DNA from: Drosophila persimilis
Lineage: Eukaryota; Arthropoda; Insecta; Diptera; Drosophilidae
Assembly: GCF_003286085.1 (NCBI RefSeq)
Contig: NW_020825289.1
Coordinates: 20,734,001 to 20,798,000 of the forward strand
Direction: 5' to 3'
DNA: 64,000 nt
The notes under the pieces are model-generated. The model was not told the origin of the DNA and did no database searches. It saw only the letters and a list, made by a program, of their open reading frames with translations. The translations under genes and the position numbers were made by a program. Positions 1 through 11,900 of the stretch are shown in pieces; position 1 is the first letter of the stretch; every line of letters starts with the position of its first letter.

Positions 1-764
1 GGCAGGCAGGGGCGTGGCACATGCAATGACTTGCTTAAAGCTCGTAAAGGTGGTTTGCTTTTGTTTTTTTTTGTAATGGGGAAGGAAGCACACACTAAAT
101 TGTGCGAAGGAAAGAGAATTTGCGGGGGGGGCCAGGAAAGTAAATTTCTCTCTGAAACGGAAGCGGAAACGGACATTGACATGGACATGGCAGGGGCTAC
201 AGTTGCGTTTCATTTACATACATACATAGACTGGATATTCGGATCGTTAGATCGCCATTTAATCAGTTAGTTATTCAGTTATTATGCACATCGCCTGGGT
301 AGCTTGCACTAGTAAATTTATATATCAATATATATGGAATATATACGTATATGTGGCGAGGATATGCCAGCAGCCCAATGAAGGTATTTCCATCAGTTGC
401 TGGATACCCCACCGAAGGATTACATAGTAGATATAAAAAGCGGAAAGGGAAGAAAGCAAATCGATGCCGCTGCTCCATATGTATACTATATGTATATAGA
501 TTATGCGATTATCTGATGTATATATAGGGACGTGTATAAATGGCATATGGTTCGAGTATATATATCTGTGAGTATACATATGCTGAAGGAGCAGTAGTAG
601 TAGTAGTAGAAGGAGAATGCCTCGTATCCTAGTAGTAGCGGGAATCGATAGAGTGGACAATTATGACGACGACAACGATGGCGATGGCGATGACGATGCG
701 GAGGGATTGGGGAAATGGGGAAAGTGGGGCATTCGACACCGAACATCGAACACCCTTTGTTGTA
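1..764 (-). other. Probable 3' UTR of the slit/downstream-ORF transcript
   Basis: No convincing coding here: trinucleotide (TAG/CTA, GAT) and TATA-rich low complexity. An ATTAAA poly(A) signal variant on the minus strand at 258-263 lies about 500 nt past the TAG. No AATAAA is seen between the slit TGA and this point, so the transcript probably runs through the downstream ORF. Confidence 0.4.
258..263 (-). terminator. Candidate poly(A) signal ATTAAA
   Basis: Plus strand reads TTTAAT. It is the common variant hexamer at a plausible distance after the downstream ORF; no other support. Confidence 0.3.
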
Positions 765-2834
765 CTACCAGTGCATCACCCGCAGCTGATCGAGAATGCG
801 CTGCTTGAAGAAGGTGCCCAGCATCCCGAAGACCGTCGAGACGGCCGCAATGCCCATCATGACCTGCATGACGCAATGGATGCCGGACAGCTCCTCCTCC
901 GTCTGCTTGTGGCGGTGGCGCGCCCTGTGGTGACGCCTGCCCCCGCCTCCGTTCTCGTGCAGGCGCTGCAGCCGTTCCATGTCCTCGTCGAACTGCGGCA
1001 CAATGGCCAGATTGATGACCTCCGTCTTGGACAGCAGTTGCTCGTTGGCTATCGTGTGGGCCTCCGTGGCCCCACCGCCGCCCTTGCTGGTGGCCTCGTT
1101 GTGCTCCCGCTCCCGTTCGCGCTGCTTCTCCAGCTCTCGAATGCGGGACCGCTCGTCCAGCATCGTGTTGTCCCTGCTGAAGTCGAAGTCGCGGCTGAAC
1201 GGAAGCAGCGGCTGCTGCAGCGTGCGCCCGGAGGTGGGGTACTCGGCCAGGTTCACCTTCGTGAGGAAGTGACGCGGCGTTTCGCCACCAGCTCCGCCTG
1301 GCTGGGCCAGCAGGGAGCGAGGAGTGGCCTCCGTGGGCAGAGTGGGCAGCTGATCGCGCACTCGCGTCTCCTGGAACTGGTTCTTCTTGATGCCCAGCAC
1401 CTCGGACAGCGGCCGGTTGATCATGGGCAGCAGCGAGTCGGAGGTGGGGCGGATGATGAAGGATCCGCCAGGCTGGACATTAGCCGGGGGCTCCATAATC
1501 TCTGGCAGGACCGGCTTTGGCGTGGTGGCCGCTGCGGCCTCGGACTTGCCATCCCCATGGTCATCGCTATCCTCGCTGTCCGTATACACGGAATCGTCCG
1601 AGGAGGAGTCGTCGGCTGCGCTGTCCAGGGAGGTCTTTGAGGGCTCCTTCGACGGCGTGCCGGCGAATTTGTGTGTGAGGTTGCGTATGGGCTCGTACTT
1701 GGAGTTCTCCGAGTCTCCGCGGTAGAGCAGAGCCACCTTGCCATCGGGTGTTAGAACGGGCGTAATCTTCGGATGTGGCGACGGAAAACGATGACTGCTC
1801 TCTGGGTCGGGCGACAAGGCATCGAAGTCGGTGAGCGCTGGCTTCTTCTGTTGCTGCTGCAGGTCCTTGTCCTGCTCCTGATCCTTGTCCGTCTGTTGGT
1901 AGACGATGCTCACCTTTCCGAGCGGCGTCGAGATGATCTTGATGGCATCGTTGCCGTTCTTGCGGTAATAGTGGCTGCCACTCTTCCGCTGCTGCTGATG
2001 CTGCGAGCCAGCACCAAAGAAGCCAGCACCGTCGCCTGTGTCGGCGAACTCGTCATCGACGCCGTCATCGTTGTCCTCGCCATCCTCATCATCGTTAGCA
2101 AAATGGCCGCTGCTCTCGCGCAGATCGATCGCAGTGCTCGGCACGGCCACGGCCACTGCCACCGCCGCAGCGGACTGGCTCTCCGTCAGCAGTTTCTTGC
2201 GGATGTTCTCTAATTGGCTCTGGCGGTAGCTGGCGCTGCCACTGCTGCTGCTACTGCTGCTTGGCCGGAAACGCGTCTGCAGGCCGCCAAAGCCACTGCC
2301 CTCCTCATTGACGAACTGCTCTTCATCCGCCCGTGGCCTGACTGTACGCGGACGCTCCAGGGCTATTCTCTCATCATCCTCGTCATAGCCCATATCCTCC
2401 TCCTCATCCTGGACGCCCACCAGACCCTTGGGGTCGGGTAGCGACTCGGGTTCCCGCTCCTGCTCCTGCTCATCCTCTCCGTTTTCATTTTCACCTGGAA
2501 AATCATCATCGTCCAGACCATCGTCATCATCATCATCATCATCATCGTAGAGATCTGCCTGCATGCGATCTGTCTGCTCCGTGGGGTAGTCCTCGCTATC
2601 CCCCGCATCAGCATGGCCTAGTGAAGCCTCCGTCTCCGTCTCCGGCTCCATCTCATCCTCCTCCTCCTTTTCAACACTCTCGGCCCCCAGTTTCGTGGTA
2701 TCCCTAGGGCTAAAGCTAAGACTATCGGTACTATTACTACTACTACTATTATAATTTAAATTTAAACCTGTTCCTAAACTAACATCTAAGCTGCTATTGC
2801 TCCGTTCGAGCAATTGGGTAGTCGCATCTTTCAG
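765..2834 (-). CDS. 689-codon ORF in frame with slit, directly after its TGA: readthrough extension or second cistron
   Basis: From CTG at 2834 to TAG at 767-765 the frame is open for 689 codons, continuous with slit except for one TGA. No ATG stands at its head; the first in-frame ATG is at 2651, and from there 628 residues follow. The first ~45 codons are AT-rich (AGT/AAT/TTA runs); later codons are GC-ending, as in neighbouring coding exons. The product is acidic with a nine-Asp run, Ser-rich, then more complex blocks (AIKIISTPLGKVSIVYQQ; KITPVLTPDGKVALLYRG; INRPLSEVLGIKKNQF), a charged R/E coiled-coil-like stretch, and near the end one ~23-residue hydrophobic segment (MGIAAVSTVFGMLGTFF) followed by a 13-residue tail. 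It has a single Cys, which fits a cytosolic tail-anchored protein better than a secreted domain. I do not recognise the family. That it is coding is likely; how it is translated is open. Confidence 0.75.
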   Translation of the reverse strand: MKDATTQLLERSNSSLDVSLGTGLNLNYNSSSSNSTDSLSFSPRDTTKLGAESVEKEEEDEMEPETETEASLGHADAGDSEDYPTEQTDRMQADLYDDDDDDDDDGLDDDDFPGENENGEDEQEQEREPESLPDPKGLVGVQDEEEDMGYDEDDERIALERPRTVRPRADEEQFVNEEGSGFGGLQTRFRPSSSSSSSGSASYRQSQLENIRKKLLTESQSAAAVAVAVAVPSTAIDLRESSGHFANDDEDGEDNDDGVDDEFADTGDGAGFFGAGSQHQQQRKSGSHYYRKNGNDAIKIISTPLGKVSIVYQQTDKDQEQDKDLQQQQKKPALTDFDALSPDPESSHRFPSPHPKITPVLTPDGKVALLYRGDSENSKYEPIRNLTHKFAGTPSKEPSKTSLDSAADDSSSDDSVYTDSEDSDDHGDGKSEAAAATTPKPVLPEIMEPPANVQPGGSFIIRPTSDSLLPMINRPLSEVLGIKKNQFQETRVRDQLPTLPTEATPRSLLAQPGGAGGETPRHFLTKVNLAEYPTSGRTLQQPLLPFSRDFDFSRDNTMLDERSRIRELEKQREREREHNEATSKGGGGATEAHTIANEQLLSKTEVINLAIVPQFDEDMERLQRLHENGGGGRRHHRARHRHKQTEEELSGIHCVMQVMMGIAAVSTVFGMLGTFFKQRILDQLRVMHW
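2796..2814 (-). promoter_or_regulatory. Hairpin 20 nt downstream of the slit stop codon
   Basis: Perfect 7-bp inverted repeat ATTGCTC / GAGCAAT with a 5-nt loop (GAACG on the minus strand), starting 20 nt after TGA-CTG. RNA structures just downstream of leaky UGA codons stimulate readthrough in some fly and viral genes (headcase is a fly example). The inverted repeat is seen; the function is inferred. Confidence 0.45.
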
Positions 2835-2921
2835 TCAGTAGCATTTCTTGGTGCATCCGCACTTCCGGACAATATCCAAGTTCTTGATGTACTTGCGGTT
2901 GTTGCTGCACACCATGCGCAC
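2835..2921 (-). CDS. sli: slit coding exon 20: end of the cystine knot and TGA stop
   Basis: 87 nt: [15 protein letters not shown] to CGCTKKCY and TGA at 2837-2835. The acceptor GATAG|G is pyrimidine-poor. The stop is followed by CTG in an open frame (see the downstream ORF). Confidence 0.95.
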   Translation of the reverse strand: MRMVCSNNRKYIKNLDIVRKCGCTKKCY

Positions 2922-5900
2922 CTATCGACGAAACAAAAAGGGGGACAAGTTTCCATTAATCAACATCCGTCTGTCCATCCATCCATGCATGCACTCACCT
3001 TGCGGCGCCTCACAATCTTGGCCGCGCAGCACTGATTGCCGCAGCCTCCCACGCACTTGGCGTACTTCAGCGGCTGCCGGGAGCGGCAGTCGTTCTCCGT
3101 GTAGTACTCTCGCACCTGCTCCTTGCGGCACGTGGATGCTGCTGCAAAATATCAAGAATCAAGAATCAACAAAGTGTAATTAGTCAAGAGGTTGGGCTCA
3201 TTAAAAGGCAGCAGATCTAAAACCCCCCGCCACCCATTTAGAGGATGAGCGTTGATGTGGCAGGTGTTTGTTTGTGTGTAAAGCAAATGATGAGGTGATG
3301 TGCGGGCCAGTCAAGCGATACTTTTGGAGGAGCGCAAAACTCCTAAGCCTAGGAATATGTACCTATATACACACGAGTAGAGCTACTCGGTAGAACTCAC
3401 ACAAGCTCCCACATACGACTATCTTTTACATAGAAACGAAACATCTTTCAAGGGATGTCTTTTACATCTGATTTCCCTTTGGAAATGCTCCAAGAATACA
3501 AATTTCTACATCACTTCCAGGGGTATTACAATCCCTATCTAGTCGGTAGCTCGACAATTCGATGCCCTCTCTCTTTCGTTGACCCCAAGACTTGATGTGG
3601 GAGTAGGAGGCAAAAAGCATGATAGATGTATTTATGTACCGGTGATTGTTGGGGGCTCTGTGATGCCCTCACCTTGATCGCAGTAGCGTCCGCGCTGGCC
3701 GTGCTTGCACTTGCACTGGTAGCCATCTCGGGCATTGGCATTTGCCACACACCGGCTGCCCCGTCGGCACTTGTTCTCCAAGCAGGGATCCACGGGTTCC
3801 TAAAGAAAATATCAATCATAAGTAAACATAAACACAGGTTAAAGATCCCTCTAGTGGTACCTCTTTCATGTGAGGCGTCTCGTCCATGAAGTCCTGCTCA
3901 TCATCCTCCTCCTCGGCGGGCTCGCCCTCGAGCAGTGCACAGCCCGGCGTGATCTTCTGCTGGCGCTGGGCATTGCCAAAGTCCACCAGCTTGTGGTTGA
4001 TCCACACCTCCTTCATGCAGCCCTTGAAGCTGGTCAGGTTGCGGATCTGCCAGTTCTTGTAGGCCTGCTGTGCGGGCTCCGAGGGCAGGCCGCCCAGGAA
4101 CATGGGCGTCATCAGTTTCAGGTAGTCGTTGGAGCCCTCGTTGATGATGGAGCGTGCCAGGCCGCGGTCCACGCGCAGCGTGAAGTTCTTCTTGATGGCG
4201 AGCAGCTCGACGGCATGGTACTTGCCGTCCGCCACCATCTCAAAGCTGTACATGGTGGACACTGGATAGTTGCCCACGTCGTAGCTGACCCGGATGCGTC
4301 CGTTGAACAGTTCCACAGCCAGGTGGGCGTCCTGTCCGTCGTACATGAGTATGCCGTTCTGTTCCGCGCTGCTGAAGACGATGGTCACATTGGCCTCGGG
4401 TCTGGTGCGGAGCGGCTCCAGCTCCACGAACGAGTTGTTGTGCACGAAGCTGATGCTGGTGAGGTACTCGCACCACTTGCCCGTGTAGCCCGGATGGCAC
4501 TTGCAGAGGTAGTCGGAGCCGGCGGCATTCGGCTGGAAGCAGACGCCGTGCTTGCACTCGTGGTTCTGGCAGGGCGACGTCTGCGGGTACATCATGGAGA
4601 TCATGTTGTGTCCCTCGCAGTACTTGCCGGTGAAGTCGTCGGGGCACTTGCACACGTAGTCGTTGATGCCGTCGATGCAGGTGCCGCCGTTCTGGCACAT
4701 GTGGTTCTGGCAGTCGTCGATGTTGTCCGTACAGTTTGTTCCGTGGAAGCCCGCCTGGCATTCGCAGCTGTAGTGCGTGAAGTGGTCCACGCATTTGGCC
4801 CCGTTGGCGCAGGGATTGAACTCCGGGCTGCAGAACTGGATCTTGGTGTCGCAGAACTCGCCGCTGAACCCTGGCTGGCACTCGCAGCGGTACGACTCCA
4901 CGCCGTCGATGCAGGTGGCGTTGTTCTGGCACTTGGTCTCGCCCAGGCAATCGTCGATGTTCGTCTCGCAGCGGGCGCCCGAGTATCCGGGGGCACACTG
5001 GCAGCTGAAGCGTCCCTCCTCGAGCACCGTGCAGGTGGCGTTGTTGCGGCACGGGTTGCCGTAGCAGGCGTCTATCATGTACTCGCAGTGTCTGCCGTGG
5101 TAGCCCGGCTGGCAGAGGCACTGGTACTCCCGCTGGGGCAGCGCCACGCACTGGGCCTTGTTCTGGCAGGGCTGGTCAAAGCAGGCGTTGCACTTGGCCA
5201 GGATGTCGTTGCGCACGCGGCCGCGGCACACAAAGTTGGACGAGGGCGTCGACAGGATCAGCTTGTCCTTCATCTGCTCGGGCTCCGCACAGCGCGCAAT
5301 GCCCGGCTCCACGTAGTCCAGCTTGATCCAGTCGGAGAACCACTTGAGGCTGCAGTCGCAGTACAGGGGATTGCTGCCCAAGGCTCTGTTTCGTTGGCGG
5401 AAAAGCGGAAAAGCGTTCCTTCAGTAAGCAGTCGGCCAATGCGGAAGCATTCCACATCACTAGATTACTCTACTCACATGTGTGTCAATGACTTGAGATC
5501 CTCGAAGGAGCCCTCCGGCAGCATCGAGATGCGATTGCCGTGCAGCGAGAGCACGCGCAGGTTATTGAGGCCAGACAACGCATGCCGCTGCAGACACTGC
5601 AGCTTGTTGTACGAGATGATGCTGCAAAAGGGCGAACCGGGAAACGTTTACAAAAATTGCATTAGCCACACACACAGACCCACAGAGAGGCAGACACAAT
5701 TGATGAAGAAATGAAAGTAATTGCAAAACGTTTTCCATTCGCAATCGGACAAAATGAAAACCAAGCTGAACTAACGGCTAAGCTTTGATTGTGGATAGCG
5801 CACACAATGCACAGGCGGCACAGTGGGAGGATGTGGCGAATATTCTCCGGTAAAAAACTTAACCTGAATGGACAGATCTATCAAAAAGGAGACCAATATA

Positions 5901-8900
5901 CGTATATCCAGACATTTCTAGAAACTTTTGATTCTGCATATATCATAAAATATTCAATTGAGAAGGAAAATATCCTACATACGTATGTATACTAAAGAAC
6001 ACTCATCCAGTGCAATCGATATTCAGTAATAAAATCCGATATCTGTAAGAGTTCTGGGAAACGTATTTCTTATATTAAGATCCCTTGCCTCTGCTTGGCT
6101 TCTTTCCATTCAACATAACTTTTAACCTCAACAAATTTATGTGCCTTTCCACTGTGCGGAAGGCAATAGCATCGATGCGACGCGACGATGACGCTGACGC
6201 CAAAGCCAAAGCAAAAGCCAACGCTTACGACTAATGCTTAAGCACGAGTCACGATTTCGACTTTACGTTTCGGAATGAATTTCGTGCCTGCGCCTTGGCC
6301 GTACAGCGGACATGCCCAAGACCCGGCCCATCGACAAACGATGCAATTTGGCGCAGAATTGTGTCAAGCCCTCTTGAGCCTTCGATTTGTGTTGCTTTTA
6401 TATCGTGGTACGTCGGTAGTCGGAGTAGGTACCACTACACTATTTTTTGCGGCTTTCCGTTGCGGTGCAGGAGCAATTAAAAAGCCATTAGACATGGCCA
6501 TGGACAGCAAACAGCAAACAGCACCGGCAACAGGGCCCGCCCATACTTACAGCGTGGATAGTTTGGTCAGATTGGCGAAGGTGTTGTTGGAGAGTATGGT
6601 GATCTGGTTGTTGCTCAGATCGCTGTAGAGTGGACAGAGAGAAAATACATACGATTAGTCTTAGAACCGCTCCCTCCTCGCCTCCGGATACTTACAGTCT
6701 GGTGAGCGAGCGGAGATGTCGAATGCGCTCGTAGTGGATCTGCTCGATTTCATTGGACTCGAGATAGAGCTCGGATGTCTCGGCGGGAATGCCGCGCGGA
6801 ATCTCCTTCAATTGATTGCGTGAGCAGCGGACCACAGTGCCGGTGCAGGTGCACGAGGGCGGACAGTAGCCGTCGCCCAGGCAGCCCTCGCTGTTCTCGC
6901 TGCTGCATTTGAATTCGTTGTGGGGCAGATCCTTGATTTGCACATCACGTACCTTCGACGGGGCCGCACAACGTGCCGCTCCGCCGTTCAGCGACTTTTT
7001 ACGCAACCATTCGGCGAACCAGGCCAAATGGCAATTGCAATTGAATGGATTCGAGGCGAGGTTCCTACAAAAAAACACACAAAAAAGCAAGTAAGTACTG
7101 GCTATTGTTTAGTATGCCATCTATGGGCCACCGATGTCCTACTGCTAATCAGGTAATCAGATGGAAATTACAATTGGAGTGAAGACTTGTAAGTGCTACG
7201 TATAGTACTGGTATTTTTTGCATGGCAAAATCTGATGTGACTGAAGATCGGTTCAATTTTAAAGAAATTTCCTCCTGTATTCCTCCTAGCTTTGGAATCC
7301 GTTCTCACCCCATATACCCCTCTGGATAGCACGTATACAAATATCGATGGGTATCATAACATTCCAATTCAATTAGGGCTGTGGGGCAATTCTGTTTTTT
7401 GTTTTCGTCCAGATGACCCTTTTCCCCTGGACATTGGATATACTCGGTTCTGTAAATCAGAGCTCTTTGTGTGTGCTCTCATTCGGTTAACAGATTCCAT
7501 TCTCCTATTCATCTCCCATCCGTGTGTGGAGCCAAGAGCCCCTCTTTGCCCCCTGGACACTCGGCACTTAGACACTTTAATTATGCGGTGGGTTCTGCAG
7601 AGAGCGAGAGGGAGTGGAGAGTAGAGTGGTTGGCGGTTGGGTGGAGCATAGGAACAATGGGGCACAAATTACATTGGCGATTCCAGAGTTACAACCGGCG
7701 TCCAGACTAATTCAATAAGCAGTTCTGCTTTGTCATGCCATTAGGAGCACCCCAGAGAGACAGAAAGCGAGTGTGTGTGTGTGTGTGCGTGTGCGTGTGT
7801 GGATGCCTTCGCACATAAACACCTTTGAAGGTGGCAGGATGGGTACTGTGGTGGGTGGTGGGTCATGTCATGTGGTGCACAGCACCTAATGAATTTCATT
7901 GAAGCTATTTATTAGCTAGTTAAATGAATTTTATAATAATTTTGCACACACACACGCACTTGACGTGCTGCAGCCACACACACAGATACTTTTACTCGTC
8001 GACGGAGCAGCAGCAGTCTCTTCATTGAACTCAATTTTAATTAATTAAATCATCGAAGGCAGCCAGCAGGCGGGCAGGCGGGCAGGGTGCTCTCTCTCCC
8101 TCTCTCTCTGGTCTGGTTCCATCATTCACTTGGGGGTTGATTTCGAGTGAAAGGGGGGGCGGGGTGGCGAAAGAGGAGCCAGTGTGGAATGGATCTGTTA
8201 TCGCAGCAGGCACACACATGGACCCGCTACAAATTGGAGTTCAATTGAATTATATACAATAGTTGTGCTGTGCTTTCGAAGTAAAACTGATTTGGAAGAA
8301 CCACATCAGAGGCTGAGTTCAACGAGAGAACAATCGAAACCATTAACCTAATTTCGTGCAGAGAAAGGGCAATTAATGCTTAAGCTAAATCATTTATCTA
8401 TTAAAGTGCTCTATGGAGATGCCGAAGGAGGGGGAGCACTTGGCACAGTTCTAATTATTGTGCATAGGCAGCAGAGGCATCAGGCATCTGGTATAATCAG
8501 GGAACTTACAGCGACGTCAACGAGTTGAGATGCTCAAAGGAGCCAGGCATAACGCAGGATATTTGATTGTCGTACAGATTGCTGCAACGAGAGAGAAAGA
8601 GAGGGGGGGAAAATTGCTCAGAAATTCCCTTTTTGGGCCGCATTCCCACTTACAGGGTCTTGAGCTGATGGAGGCCAAGAAACATCTTGTTGGAGATTTC
8701 CTTAATCTTGTTCTCGCCCAGCTGCAGGTCCTGGATGTGCGACGCCCCCTCGAAGGCGTTCGGCTCGATGCCCGTCAGTTGGTTGCGCTTCAGCTCCAGC
8801 TTCACCAGATGCGGCAGCCGCCCAAAGAGGCCATCGGAATTGATGCTTCCCAGTTCGTTATCGTTGAGCAAACTGCAAAATCGAATAATGTATCAGCTTA

Positions 8901-11900
8901 ACTCGGTTGGAGGGCAGCAGCCGGAACAGGGCAGGGACAGAAACAGGGACAGGACTTACAGCTCAGTGGTGTGGAGGGGTATGTCACGTGGTATTTCCTT
9001 CAGTCCACGGCCCGCACAGTCGACGGTGGTGCCCTCGCAGTGGCACATGGCCGGACAGTCCGAGTCCATTCGACACTCGCCGGACAGCTTCATTCGCAAT
9101 TCATCCCAGGAGCCTGTAGAATAGTTGGGAGCGATGTTTGGGGTTGGAACGGGCTGGTGTGTCTGGGACTTTACTTACATTTAAATTTCTCCTCGCGCAG
9201 AGATTCAATGCGACGACGATGCATCCGCTTCGGTGACTCGCAGCGTGCTCCACTTGTCTCTATGGGATTTTTGTGCAAATAGTCGGCCAGCCAGCGGAGA
9301 TTGCAGTCGCAAATGAAAGGATTCTTGGCCAGATGTCTATATATATGTATATATATAGATGTACATGTTTTTGTGTGGAAATGGAAAGAAAGTAAGCAAA
9401 AGAAAGTAGCATTGAGCATTCGACTGAATGGCATGGCGTTCTGTAGGGATTCACAGAGAAAGATGCTGCAAAAGGAGCCCACTGGAGGCTTGAGACGTCT
9501 TAAAAGTGCACCAGCCTTGTGGCTACGACATTTCCGTTGTTGTTCCACTCCACTCCGCCCTCCTTCCGTCCTTGGGTGTTGTTTTGCAACTATTTAAAAG
9601 CGATTCCCGGCAGGGTTGACAAATGCTCGGGGAAATTGCAGACTTGTGAATGCATTTTCCCCTTCTTTTATTTCGTTTTCCAGGCCACAGGGGGAAATCC
9701 TTTCAATAAGGAACGTTGATAGATTTCATATTGATAAACTTCAATGCCCTACACCCTATACCCTGTGGTATAGGAATTGACAGATGACCGGTGGTCGAAT
9801 TCCTTAATTTCTCCTGCCAAATTGATGGCACTGATCGCAAGCGGCTTACAGGGGTCTGCCACTTAAAGATCTGATCGGCTGCAACCCAGTTAATGGTGAA
9901 CAAAAGCTGACAGGAGAGATGACAACCCTGCACCCGGGCATACAAATCCTGGTTCGCGTCGCGCACTTAGAGTCCCAACCTCTGGAGCCGCGTACATTTA
10001 TCGATGCCAAAAGAGAATTCTTCTCAGCGTCTTCTCGTCGTCGTAGTCGTCTTTTGTTCTCGCTGGAAAGGCTTTACGGTTCACCAGGGGGAATCCCGAA
10101 GGAGGTTTGGAAGCTGCCGCTTGTTTGCCGCTAAACAAATGTCAACGCGCAGACGAGGCAACGATGGGGCAACGATGAGGCAACGACGAAGCAACGACGA
10201 GGCGAGGGCCAAGTCAAAGGGAACTACTAAATGCACTTCAGAGGTTTAACACCAAAGTGCCTGATGCTCCATTCAAGATGGGGCATGGCATGGCATGCAC
10301 GAAGGCATGGAGGCATGGAGGCATGTTCGAGCTTTCAGTATGCCTTAGGGGGAGGGGGGAGGCATGGCATCCATTCAAGTGGTGGGAGCAGCAGCGCTGG
10401 CAGGAGGAGGAGTCGTCTCTTTCCATGTACTTACACCGTTTTGATGCTCTTCATGGCGTCGAATGTGCCATTAGCCAGGGACTGTATGTTGTTGTCGTAC
10501 AGGGAGAGCAGGCTGAGGCTGTGGAGGTCGCGGAACGCGTCCTTGCGTATGCACGAGATCTCGTTGGCGTTCAGCAGGAGCAGCTGCAGCGAGCCGAGTC
10601 CTTTGAAAACGCCCGAGGGTAAGTCCTTTATTTTATTGCCGTACAGCACGCTGTTGGGTGGCGCAGGAGGAGCATTCAAGCCGGAGGTGGGGCAGCAGCA
10701 GCAGCAGCAGCAGAAAACATGAAAAGAAACACAAATAAAACACACGACAAATGTTGAAAAAAAGGTAAAGAAATGTACAAGAAATCACAAAAATACTGGG
10801 CTGGCAAGACAAAGTGGTTAAGGCTGTTGTTGCCGTCATTCCTCTTGCCTCTTCCTTTTTTCTGTGTGTATGTGTGTGTGTCGCTGTGGCTGTGGCTGCC
10901 ACATTGCGGGCGGCAACTGGTTTTGGCTTAACCGACTAGTGATGGGCGTGGCGTGGGAGGCGTGGATGCCACGTGACACGTGGGGGAATCCTGAATGAAC
11001 CCTATTGTTATCCAAAAGGTGGGACCTACGAAGCTTTCCCAAAGAAATTTTATACTGCATTTATGGGGGTTTTTCATTCAATTTTGTTTTTGCATTCTTG
11101 GCCGCTTGTGCGTCTGTCTGGCACCCAATTGGAGGGGCTTAGACGTTCAAATGAAATGTCCTGAAGGAACCATTAAGCTCGTGTCACGCACTCCTCTCGA
11201 TGAGGGCTACCCATGAAGGACTGGCAGGGCAGGGCAGGGCGAGAGAAGTGGGAGAGCTGTTAGCCAGGTAAGCTGATGCCTTGCGGGCAGCTCTTAGCGT
11301 GGGCCCGATTAGCTCGCTTCTGGCCAGGCCCAGAGCCCCGCCTGTCACACCACACACAGTGACTCTTCAGTCGCGTTCTGAGTTCAGTTTAGCCTCAGGT
11401 GAGTGCACATTTTGTTGTGTGTGATGGCTACTTGTTGCGCACACATCGCAGTCGCACCAGACGAGACGAGACCGCAGCACACCTGAAACCTGATACCTAT
11501 ACCCGTGGCACAGCCAGTTCCCTGGGCTGGCATTATCCGTACTTACAGTGTGGTTAACTGCTTTAGGCCGCTGAGTGCATCATGGGCTATCTTCGAGATG
11601 TTGTTGTTGGACAAATCAATGCGTCGCAGGCGTCGAAAGCTGGAGAACGATTTCGGTGGCAGTTCCGTAATGAAGTTCTGCTCGAGGCGTCTGGAAGAGT
11701 CAAGAGTAAAAAGTAAAGAGAGATTTGCATGCATAAGACTCGAGAGACTCGAAAGCCTTGAGAGATTCGGAGTCCGAGATCCACTTACAGTTCCGTGGTG
11801 TCGTCCGGTAGCGTGACGGGCACACTGGTCAGGCTCTTCTCACGGCAATCAACGATACCGTCCGCACAGCGGCATGGGTGTGGACAGCTGTTCTCCGCTC

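Noticed and set aside
663..1640. 325-codon plus-strand frame
   Set aside because: Antisense shadow of the ORF downstream of slit; Leu/Val/Gly-rich as expected from complementing its codons.
3142..3639. Separate micro-exon for the alternative Slit insert
   Set aside because: Not needed: the insert is encoded by continuing past the EGF7 donor to a second donor at 3640.
3870..5714. 614-codon open frame on the plus strand
   Set aside because: Exactly antisense to the slit EGF/laminin G exon; its composition mirrors the GC-biased codons and it runs into the adjacent introns without protein-like features.
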